This document shows, in pieces, positions 23,100 to 34,492 of a DNA stretch of 64,000 bases. The notes beneath the pieces were generated by a model. The model searched no databases, was not told where the DNA came from, and was given only the letters and a program-made list of their open reading frames with translations. The position numbers were made by a program, and so were the translations under genes. The stretch spans positions 809,554 through 873,553 of the forward strand of contig JH720320.1 of NCBI GenBank assembly GCA_000231825.2. The letters are read 5' to 3'. Origin of the DNA: Tetrahymena elliotti 4EA (taxonomy: Eukaryota > Ciliophora > Oligohymenophorea > Hymenostomatida > Tetrahymenidae). Numbering within the stretch: position 1 is the stretch's first letter; every line of letters starts with the position of its first letter.

Positions 23100-26000
23100 T
23101 CATTTTATTAAAAGAAGTTCTATTTTTAATATATTTTCAAGTTCAAAATTGTTTATTGGTTTAGTAAGGTAGTAAGACATTCCACTGTCAAATGCCTTTT
23201 TCTTCTCTACATCTTATACATATGCTGAGCAAGCAGATATCTTTGGAGGAGGCACATTTTTCTTTTTAAAGTATTACAAAATGTTTTTAGTTGTTTCATA
23301 GCCATCTTTTATTGGCATATCTATATCCATAAAAATTAATTTATAGCTTAAACAACATTCTGATGACTTTAATCTTTATTTGATTTTATCAATAGCCATA
23401 AATCCACTGGTTGCTTTATCACTAATTAAGCCATAAGATTTAAGAGACATTTAGATTGCATACAAATTAAAATCATTATCATCTACTATTAAGATTTTTG
23501 TACAGTTACAAGGTGTAATATGATTTAATTACTTAATAATTTTTTTAGCTTCTTGCTATACACTGGTAACCGAATTAGCTTACTTTAGCATATTTTTGGA
23601 TGATAAATTAGTTGTAATCGTATTTTCTAGTAATTTGCTTGAAAGTGTTTAACTATTTTTATCAAACTAAACTTATTTTTGGTTATTTATTGATTAAACT
23701 TTGTTTTACTTTGATTTTTTATTCAGAGTTTTAATTGAAGAGCTGTTTTTGCTATCAAATTAATCTTATGAAAATTTTGTATCATCATTTATGGTATCAA
23801 AGCTTTTTCTATGACTTAAGCTTATCTAGGTTTCATCACCTAGCAAAAAGATATCTTTAAAATATTTTTTAGCAGTATTTTTAGGCTAATCACTTGCAAA
23901 CATAAATGCTAAATCAGTTTGTTGATCTTCTAATATCATACATGATTCAACTGCTTATAATTTTTATTCGCTCTTATAGAGGTAAGGACAGGAGTATTAC
24001 TCTTAATTATATAATTATTCTTGATATTAATTTGGCTAATTGCTAGTGTGCTGAACTTGATCAATGCAGTCAAAAAATGAGCTTCTTATTTTAGTATATT
24101 TTGTTGATGAATTTTGTTTTGTTTTTGATTTTATTTCTTGATTTGATTTTATACTATGACCTATTGAGAAGCTTCTATTTGGAATTTGCTTAAGATTATC
24201 ATTCTTCGGTCTATATGTAATGAGAAATGAGTTTGTCTTATGTGATAAAGTTTATATGTCTAAGTTATCAATTTAAGAATGGCTTGGGTTATCTATATCA
24301 GATTTGTTATTGTTTAACTCAGAAGGTAGTTTTGTCTTTTGCTTTTTTGTCTTTAAATACGTTGATTACACATCAAGTCTGTTGAGAGTTTCCCATCTAA
24401 CTAGCTTCATATTAAATACATCTTTTAGCTTATACTAACAACCTTTTTTATTTTTAGCTCTATTTATCACATAAAAAGTAAAAGTTGATCCTTCTTTAAC
24501 TCGGGATTAAATTTGTATAGAGCGATTACCACCTAACCCTAAAGCTAGATTATTAGCTATACTCATTCCAAATCCTGCTCCTATAGTATTTAAAAATTTA
24601 CCTGTTGATTTATTTCCAAAAGCTTAAAGAACTTTCTCTAAATTATCTTCAGGAATTCCACATCCAGTATCACTTACTTCTATCCTTATTAGATCAAAAT
24701 TTTCAATGACTGTGTTAACTCTAATAGTACCAGAATCTGTAAATTTTAAAGAGTTACTCAATAAATTTAGTAAAACTTATTTTAAACGACTTTAGTCAGA
24801 GTAAATGATTTCAGGTATATTGATATCAAACTCCACTTCAATAGTTAATCCTTTTTGGTTAGCTTAAAAGTAAATAAGATCAATGCATTCAGTGATGGTA
24901 TCTACAATGGAGAAAGGTTAAAATTAAATCTCCAGTTAACCCTAATTAATTTAACCATAATCTAGTATATCATTAATAATATTTAAAAGCAAAAGATTTG
25001 AGTTTAAAGCAGGTTTTATGATCATTTCTTTTATTTCTCCATCATAGCTTTAATTTAAATGATCTTAGTCTTTTGTAAGGAGAGATTAAAGTAGTTAAAT
25101 ACTGCAATTTAGAGGAGTTCTTAGCTCATGAGATACTGAAGCAAGCATACGATTTTTATATTAATTTATTTCATGGTCTTCAATAGTTTTAGATAGCTCA
25201 TAATCTTCTAAAACTTCTATCATGACGATCCCATCTGTAAAGAATTCATTTGCATCAAAACCTTTTTTAGAAGCATAAAAACCAATTCTTATTTTTTTAA
25301 AGTTTTTTTAATCCCATTTTTGCTTGAAGCTTAAGACTAAGTTGTTATTTTCTATCAGGTAAATAATATTTTATGATTATTCTTATTGAGCTTCAATTAT
25401 TTAATTTTGTTAGAGTTAATTTGTTTTCTTCCTTTCATTTAAATCATCACTACTCCAGCAGTTTTGCTTATCCTATTTCTCTTAACACTCAAACAGATAC
25501 TCAATTATATCTTGCAAAGTAAGCTAATCTCTTTGAAATAATTATAAAATGTTAGGTGGTATCAATAATTGATGCAAGTTTTTTAGGGCTGTTTTCAAAT
25601 TATTTTTTTATTTTTTTTCAGAGCTACTCTTTGTAGGCTGCTAATCACAACAAAAAAATGTGATTTCGTTTTATTTATTTGAGCACTACAAATCATACTT
25701 CTTTTTAAGATATTTGTTTAAACATTTATCTTATTTTGAGAATCTTTTCCTATCTTCCTTTTGATGTATGAGTTTTTCTGACTAAGAAAATTGCTTTTTT
25801 TAAGATTTATTTTCAAGATAAGATAATTATTATAAAGTTAATTTATTTCTAGTTTCATTAGCACATTTTTTACTGTTGTGATTAGTAGCAAATCTAGATT
25901 GTATTTCTGTAATATTATTTAAAGTTTCTATTTAATTTAGCTTCTTTTCTACAATAGAATTATAGCTTTCTAACACTTAATGCTACTAATGAATAGAATT

Positions 26001-27131
26001 TCTATTACGCGAACTATTTGTATTTATGCTTGTTTTAAAACTATTTAGCGTTTACTTTTGTAGAAACTACTCTTATTAATTTTTATTTAAATGAGCTTTA
26101 CTCCAGGTATCTGAGACTTAACAGCAATCCTCTTGAATAACCGATTGATTTTTTTATATAATTTCAATGTCAAGTAAATTTTATAACATGATTACCTAAT
26201 TGGATGTACTCATTTGTTATTTTAAATACTTATTTGTGTATACTAATTCAAATTTAGAATCTATCAGAGCAATGCCTGTTCTAATTTGAGATAATATTAC
26301 CTACGCAAACTAATTTTCTACTTAATTTTGATAAAATTGTTACTTACTTTTTACTAGCTCTTTTGAGTTATTCATGCTATTACTCTGCTTCTTACGCAAG
26401 TTGAAGTTTAAGGAATTTTCTATATCAAAAATGTGAGAGTTATTAACTAAAACTTAAGAAATATTATTATTTTAAGGTGGGCCTTGTTGCAATTTATCTT
26501 AATCTAAGTTTACAACTTGATCAAATGATTTAAGTTGACTGTTTTCCTCATCCTTTTTTTATCTATAAACTTCTTATTGTTAAGAGAATAGCCCATTTCT
26601 GATAACAATAGAAGATAGTGCAAGAGAAGAGATTAAACTGTATAGTGATTCTACTAAAAAATTAGATAGAATAAGAACTCTCACTATTATATAAAAGGCT
26701 ATAAAAAAATAAAGTAAAACTATATAGTGTAATTCTTTGATTTCCTTATTATAAAGCATTAAAAGTATTTAAAAAACACAAAAAAAGCAATAATTATTTC
26801 GATGCTATGCAACTTAAAAGCTGTATTCAAGATAAAAAATAAGTTAGCATAATTTTATACTCTCTTTTAACATTTTTTTATTAGTTTTTTCTTTAAAAAA
26901 ATAGGAGAAGATAATCATAATCACTAATCCTGTTAAAAGAATTAAATCTTTTACTATGTCTACTTATTTTTATTCTACTATTGCCAAAACAGCATAGATT
27001 ATCTCATAAACTCCACTTAGAAGGCATATTACAAAATAATAATGAGTTTAAAAAATTTCTTTTAGTTTTTTAAGTATACATGTTGTGAATTTAGTCACAA
27101 AACCTAATAAGCTATTTTTATTATTCTACAT
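23100..27131 (-). CDS. Membrane-bound hybrid sensor histidine kinase with receiver domain
   Basis: A phosphorelay sensor: autophosphorylates a His, then passes the phosphate to its own Asp. It is a single frame of 1,343 residues (ATG 27131, TGA 23102-23100), without introns. There are five hydrophobic spans within residues ~31-176, then a PAS-like segment (TGIALIDSKFELVYTNKYLK, ~275-295) and a long Q/N-rich linker. The H box is SHELRTPLN with His668. The N box is LLNLLSNSLKFTDSGT (~790), G1 is DTGCGIPEDN (~820) and G2 is GAGFGMSIANNLALGLGG (~850). After a ~330-residue linker comes the receiver: acidic pair ILIVDDND (Asp1217/1218), phospho-acceptor Asp1269 in FMDIDMPIKDGYE, and Lys1324 in LTKPIN. 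All key catalytic residues are present, so it should be active. The input signal and downstream phosphotransfer partner are unknown. Confidence 0.93.
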
Positions 27132-29688
27132 AACTTATGTTTAATTAGATCTTAGTTTTCTTCTATCAGTTTGTTGCAAATAAATAAATTAATAATAATA
27201 TATTACAATTTTTTTATGAATTTCATGTTAAAGCTTAGATTATTGAAAAGCAAGCAATCAAGCAATCATAAAATTAATTAAAAGAAAAATTATCCTTGTT
27301 CTCATGTTAATTAAAATTTATATTAAAATTTTTTTTAAGATTTATTTGTGTTACTGTATTAATAAACTCTAAAAGTTACTCATTTCCTAAACTTTTTACA
27401 AATAGATATGAATTTCAAAATGGCTAAAAAATAATTCTTATTTTACTTATATAATTTTAAAAAGCTAATCCTTAGTTATTATAAGAATATTATTATTTCC
27501 AAACATTAATTTAGATCTGAATGATGTCTATCAAATCTGATTGGCTGAGAAAAATTATATTTAAATGTTATTTAATATTTTTTTCTTAATATTAAATTTC
27601 TTGTAATATCAGATGAGTAGAACAGAAAAAGTATGGTTTGTCTTAAAGATTGGTCATAAGCAAAAAAATAAAATATTACTTTAAATACAACTAAGGTTAT
27701 TTTAAAAATTATTTCATTGAAATAAATTAATTTATTTTAGCAAATTTGAATGAAAAAATAAAACTAAAGTTGTAGATTTTTAGCAGTAAATGCAGATTGG
27801 GTATTTTTGAAAAAAGAAAGATTGAATACAAATTAACTTATTAACACAAATTGTATAAATACTTTTTCTTAGTAACTTTGAGTACCTTGAATATTTGTTT
27901 GCTTGATGAAGATATGATAATATTTACCACTCCTCTAACTCATTCCACTTTAATTAATAACTAAAGAAAGTGACATCTTGGCAAGAAGTATTTTCTTAAA
28001 TAATTTTTTTTTTCCAGCATAATTATTTTAATTCTTTTGTTCATATTAATTGATATAAATATTCTAAATAAACTAATTTTTTATAGTTGAGTAAGGAAAT
28101 TTTATCTTTATTTCATTCCAAGGAAAAGTCAAATTAGTTTTTGATAAAAGATAAACATTTTAAACTAATAATTAAATAATTAAAGATATTCTAAAAATAT
28201 AATTAAAATTTTTAAGTTTAATATGTGAATTTAAAAAAATAAATGCTATTCAATTAAATTAAGAATTTAATTATTTTTTTGCTTAGCTTACTTTTGGATA
28301 AATTTCCTTTCTCACTTTAATGTATTATAATTATTAGTAAAATTAGATCTTATTCTTTATTAAAAAAATTTTGGTGATTTATTGTTTTGAGATATTTTAG
28401 CTGTAAAATAAAAATTTACTCTTTATTTATAAACCGATGAGTTTTAAAAGTTACTCCCTTAGTCTTATATTTTAGGAAGAAAAAATAGTTCTGATTGTTT
28501 TTAAAAAATTAGATTCAAATAAGGGAGAAAATAATTAGGCCTTTAATCTTATTTACCTATGATATTCAAAAATGAAATAAATAATTGAATTGATTCATTG
28601 ATCAAAAGCTCAAAAAAAAAAAATCAATTTCTAATTTTCTTGAAAAGTACAAAAATATTTTAGTCATTTACAATTTTATAAAAATGAAAAATGTGTGATA
28701 GAGTTTTAAAAAATTTTTAAAAATCTATAAAATAAAGATTCATTAATAGTTCTAATTCTTTTTCTATTTCACAAATTTAAATAATTATTCAAAAGGTTAA
28801 AATAGATTAAAAATTAAATGTTTGTAATCTTCTTGGTTGCAATGAATTGCATAAAAGAAATTAATTTTGATTGCCTTGATTAACTTAACTTTGAAAGAGT
28901 GAATTTAATTATTGGGTTATTAGTATATTTAGATAAATCCTAAATGTGAAGAAAAAGCAACAAGATACTAGAAGGTACAAATTAATTATGGGAAAAAAGC
29001 ATTTCGTTATCCTTATATTACATTTAAGAAAAAATAGCTCTTAAATGCACTAAAAATGACCAGCCAATAATTAATAAGAAAATAAGTGGTAATGTTGCTG
29101 TTTATATTTATATTTTTACATTACTGATAGAAGGATTTAAGAGTTTTAGTGGAATGTTAAGAGATAATAAATTTAGATGGAAAGTTAGTAGAGTAAAAAG
29201 TATATTTGTGAAATAAGAAGCACTATTGCATCAGAAAATTAGTGGTAAAATAAACATGTTTATGAAAATCATCAATTTAGTATGTAAGACCAGATTATAT
29301 TGGATTTGTTTTATGTAAGGAAATAATGAATCCAGAGTTCAAATGTTTTATTGATTATGGTTTAACTATAACAAGTATTTGTGCAAATCTAAATTATAAA
29401 AGAAGAAATTAACACCCAATAGATAATATTTATAATTAAAAAATAAACTAAAATAAAAAAGGAAAAACAAATCAAAAAACAAATCTTCAGAAATACTTTC
29501 TTTCTAACATCTCTTTACTAACTAACTAACAATAAAACAATCAAATACTAGCTCAAAAGAACACAGAAATTAAGAACTTAACAAATCTTTCATTTTTTCT
29601 TTCTCAAAATCATAATCCACAACCACACTCTATTTTACTAAAAACCTACTAACTAACTAACTAACTAACAAACAAACTAAATACTAAA
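27132..29688. other. Divergent intergenic region between histidine kinase and CDC14
   Basis: 2.56 kb between two divergently transcribed genes, expected to hold both promoters. One plus frame is open from about 28949 to 29354, but it has no early ATG and no recognisable domain (see rejected items). The last ~170 bp are a C-enriched, CTAAC-rich leader of CDC14. Confidence 0.55.
29517..29669 (+). repeat. CTAA-repeat tracts in the CDC14 5' leader
   Basis: Two (CTAA)n tracts, at 29517-29530 and 29648-29669, lie within 175 bp of the ATG in a T-poor, C-enriched stretch unlike the surrounding spacer. The composition is typical of a transcribed leader. CTAAC also matches the spliceosomal branch-point consensus, so an untranslated intron is possible. 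Confidence 0.6.
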
Positions 29689-32600
29689 ATGTCTGTCCAT
29701 CTTATTGAAATCGTTCCCTAACGCCTTTATTGGTATTCAGCTACTAACCCACCAGAGTATGAGCCTAGTACCTACTATTTCTCAACAGATAATGTAGAAA
29801 ATAAATTTAATTTCTATTGTTAAAATTTTATTATAAAATTTCTTAGAGTATTCATTTCAAAGTTTAACTCATTTTTATCTTTGTAAATTTAGGATTTGGT
29901 CTATGAAAGAGTTAGTGAATATGGTCCTCTTAACCTCTCTTAAATTTACTCCTTCTGTTCCTAACTTGATGAAATCTTTACAGATCCCAAATATCAAACC
30001 ACAACTTTGATCCATTATACTTCTTTGAATTAAGTTAAATAGACTAATTCAGTTCTTCTTATCTGCGCCTATTAAGTTTTATGCCTGAGATAGAGCCCAG
30101 AAAAAGTTTTATAATTATTTGATAAGATTATCCCTGGACTCAAACCTTACCATGATTCTCTAAATTATCCATACTAGTGCACAGTAATTAAAAATAATTA
30201 ATTTATTTTGATTCTCCCCAAAATTCATTTTTTATGTATACATAAATTTTAAGAATATTTTTTATTTAAGAATTTTATCTATTTCTTAAATGAATATAAA
30301 TGTAATTAATTAAAATCAGCTCCTCGATTGCATGAAGTCTCTCTAAAAGGCTTAATAGCTTGGATGGTTTGATTTGAAGACTTTCGATCTTGAAAGATAT
30401 TATGAACTTATGAAATATGATATTTCTGAAATAGTCCCTAAAAAATTCTTCGCATTCAGAGGCCCAAGGGATGAAGCAGATGTAATAATTTATTTATTCT
30501 TTTTATTTTAAATATTTAAAAAATGGCTCTTTGATGCTAATTTTTTTTAACGAGTAAAAACGATAAGAATAGTCTATAAAATTTGGTGACCAAAAATTAA
30601 AAAAATACAAAATAGATGATCAAAAATGAATATTTAATTTAAAATTCAATTTTTTTTCATTCAAAGAAACAAATTAAATCATATCAAGTATTGCCTTCAA
30701 TAAATTATGGTTTGACTTATCTTTTGATTTCAAAAGTAAGTCTTGGGTACTTGAACGATACAAATTAAATTCTACTAGATTAGATAATAAATTAACAAAT
30801 TGTGATGATTATCATCAGATTAATTTTAGTCAAATTTGCATAATTATTTGTGACAAATAATTTACAAAATTAAATTTTTGCTTTATCAACCACAATCTTG
30901 AAAAGATTTGTATTTGGTCTTTACATAATCAATAGATCGATTTTTACAATTTTATAAATTTCTTTAGTTTAATTAGAAATTTTCCACTCCAACCAATATC
31001 TCTCATCATAGTTTAAATATTCTTTAATGATTTTTGCTAATTTACTTTTATTTTTTTAAATTTTGAGAGGATTTAATTGAAAAAGAATAAAAGCACAGAA
31101 ATAAGATTGAATATATCTTTGATATTTTTTTTTTTGATTTATATGATTGGATGGTATGTTTGATTATCAATACTTTTATTGATTGGTTAAATTTCAAATA
31201 TTATTTAAATATACCTATTTATATTCTGATTATAGATGAGTGATAGATTAATTAATTAATAAGTGATGCTAAGAAAAATTATTCAATCATCACAATCTAG
31301 GTAGAATTTAATATAAAAATGCTTTGAATACATATTTAATTTACCTCATTAAGTTTACATCCAAAAGCCCATTTTTTTAAATACATTTTTTTGCTTTTAC
31401 ATTACCCAGAGTATTAATAAATATTTTAAATTAATAGGATTTAACTCTTCCCCCTCCTGCTTATATTGAGCCATTTAAAAAAGAAGAAGTGTAGCTTGTT
31501 GTTAGACTGAACAACTCTGACTCCTATAACCCTTAGCCATTTATTGATAATAAAATAAATCATGTAGATTTATTTTTTGAAGATGGTTCTATACCTCCTA
31601 GAAATATTGCCAACTAATTTTTCACATTATCCGAAAAATCTTTTGAGGAAAGAAACAACAGTCCTATAGCTATTCATTGCAGAGCTGGTCTAGGCAGAAC
31701 TGGTACTTTAATAGCTTTGTATTGTATTAAGCACTACAAATTCACTGCTGAAGAAATCATTGCATATATCCGTATGGCTCGTCCTGGATCAATTCACGGT
31801 CCTTAAATGATGTATTTACAAAGTTATGATAGATCCCTTTAAATGTAGCGCTCTTATTCTAATAATATTCGCATTTCTAAAGTAATTTCCTACCAAAATG
31901 CTAAAAAAATTGTTGAAAAAAGACTATCTATGGTAATTAATTACGTTTCATTGAATTTTAAACAAAATATTTGGCTCTATAATAAACTTTTTTCAAGTAA
32001 TACTGATTTTAGAAATTCTTTCCAAAAAAATAAACAAAAAATATCTAAATAGCATAAGAAAAGAAAAAATTAGCTCGTTACTTACTATTCTTTAAATTTT
32101 AAAATTACATTCAAAATTAAAATAGAAAACAAAAGCATAAATGATAATTATCAGATTGCAAAAAAAATAAATGAGATTGAATATGATAAAAGATTTGATT
32201 GAGTAAAATAAAAGAGAAACTCAAATAAACTAAGAAGCGGGCTGGCGGGCAAATAAATATGAACAAATTAAAATTGGAAAATAATTAATTCACATTTCTA
32301 AATTTAAAAATTTTTTAAAATGTAAATTAATAGAATAAAAATAAACAATTTATATAGAAAAATTTTGAATCCATTACTTTCTTATTTTCATAAATTTTAA
32401 TGAAATGATTAATGTAAATTTGGCTTGATAAATCCTAATTAATTACCAATTCAAACATTAATTTTCTGTCAAATACTTTACACTTATTTTGTTGTTGTTT
32501 TTGACAATACCATCTCACTACTCATGAGAATAATAGCAAATATTTTAAATTTGCAAACATTTAAAAGTATTTTTTTAGCTTGAGTAAAACATTTATATGG

Positions 32601-33177
32601 GCCAATATTCCATAATTTATATCTTACTTTAAATTAATCCTTACCTTACCTTACTATACTTAAATAGGATTAAGAAGGTTTTAAGAATATTCCTTTAATC
32701 ACAAATCTCTCAATGAGTAATACCTTTAAAACACCTTTGAGAGGATCCTAAGTTATTGCTAAAACTACTGCAGGAACCCCAGTATCTCGTGGGTCTAATA
32801 GTTCTTTATCTCCCTCTAAAACACCTGTAAGTAATCTAAGTACCGAAAACTTTAGAAAAGCTGTACAAATTTCTTAAAAGCAAAACGAAATTAATTAAGC
32901 TGCAGGTGTGTAAACAACTCCAACCTAAAATATTTATTCTTCCATATATTCATAATTCTAAAACACTACCAGCGCTAAAAATTTATTACAATCAAGAAAT
33001 CTCCTTAGATCGAATTCAATTTCTAAAAAGACTCTTTCTCCTAAAAAAGTAATTAAATTACTAAATCCAACCAAATCAAATATTTACCATTTCTTTTTTA
33101 TCAATTAGAAAGTTACTTTCTTGAATAACTTCTCTGCCGCCATTAAAAGATTTGAGCCTACTCCAATTAAGGTTTGA
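29689..33177 (+). CDS. CDC14: CDC14-type dual-specificity phosphatase
   Basis: This family dephosphorylates CDK-type phosphoserine sites, acting in mitotic exit and at cilia or basal bodies in other eukaryotes. Exons: 29689-29793, 29893-30183, 30320-30481, 31438-31932, 32668-33048, 33109-33177, giving 500 residues. The N-terminal domain shows [23 protein letters not shown] and [23 protein letters not shown]. The catalytic domain has VVRLNN, the substrate-loop Asp region [10 protein letters not shown] and the P-loop [11 protein letters not shown] with Cys267, then [10 protein letters not shown]. The C-terminal ~165 residues are S/T/K-rich ([24 protein letters not shown]), a likely regulatory tail with proline-directed sites. 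Introns 3 (956 bp) and 4 (735 bp) are long for this genome. The exon 4 donor could instead lie at 31882, removing 17 residues. The last 60-bp intron is a multiple of three without TGA, so retention would not break the frame. Confidence 0.92.
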
Positions 33178-34492
33178 AAAAACTAATTAAAAACCCTAAG
33201 TTGTTTCAAATAAAATGTGATCAATCATCAATGTTTATCTAATGAATCTGAACTACACCCAAAATAAATATTTAAAACATAAATTAAATAATCGCCATGA
33301 CTGCCACAGTCATATCATCTTTTCTCATCTTTATTTATCTCTTTTTCAAATCAATAAATTGTCTTATTAACTAATACAAATAATTTATCACTAATATTTA
33401 ATAATCACCATTTGTTCGTACTCTTACTAATTTATATAAATACATATATACTTTTTGTCTCAACATATAAAGCCTTGAAAAAATTTTATTCCATTTTCTT
33501 TCATATTAGACTTACTCAAAAATATCTTAAATGATTTTCAATTTTGGCAACTCAAATCTCCACAAAATAAAAAGAAATAAAGAAAAAATTTATTTAAATT
33601 TAGTTTACAGAGTATTTTTTCAAAATATATTTCAAAACAGATCAAAAATATGTAAGTAAATTTCATTTTCAAACATTGAATGACTTATTTTGATTAAATT
33701 AAAGATCTTAAATAAATTCATCTGCAATTTTCTAAAAGTTGAAGGAAAATTATCCAAGAAAAATATTCTTGACTCACTTTAATCCAATCAAACTATTAAA
33801 TGATAGATAGTGCTTTTTTATATCTTTTCAACTTTTAAATGTGTTTAATAGTAACGTTAACTTTAAAAATATCTTAAATTTATCAGGAAGCAAATTTTTT
33901 ATGTTTTGCATCAAAAGGTTTTGGATTATTTTTAAGAAATGTTTGGCTTTATCTTTTACTTTAAGATTTTATTTTAAAATGAATATTTGATGGCTTGTTT
34001 GTGTATCTACTGTAAATTATTAGTACAATAATACTTAACAACTTTTTTTATTACTTTAAAAATAACACATTTTTTTGACTTTATGATTGCTTATTGCTTA
34101 TTTAAGTGAAAAAAAATAAAAGAGTAATCCTAATATCTATCTTACTATATCAATTTTGACAGATGAATAATTTTATTGGTTATTAAGTAAGTAAAAAAGA
34201 TATTTTTAAGATAAGTAAATACAAAGTTAATAAAGATTAAGATAAATTAATAGTGCTTAATCTTATTTTATAAGATATTAGACCACAATTAATTATTATA
34301 TTACAGATTTGTGAATGATTGGAGGCGATTTATTTATCAAATTCAAATATTAACTTACAAGATTGCGAATAATTTACATAAGAAATTTACTAATTTTTAT
34401 AAATATTAAAACATAAATGAAGCTGATTTTTATTAAATTAAAAATTGAAATATCTAATATTAAATTGTTTCTTAATTGATTGAATTTATTGT
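33178..34492. other. Intergenic, convergent 3' regions
   Basis: 1.3 kb of AT-rich DNA between the 3' ends of CDC14 and the RBR ligase gene. No feature was recognised. Confidence 0.5.

Noticed and set aside
28949..29354. Plus frame open under the ciliate code in the spacer before CDC14
   Set aside because: The first ATG is at 29154, leaving only 66 codons; no domain, no splice partner. Frames of this length are expected by chance when TGA is the only stop.
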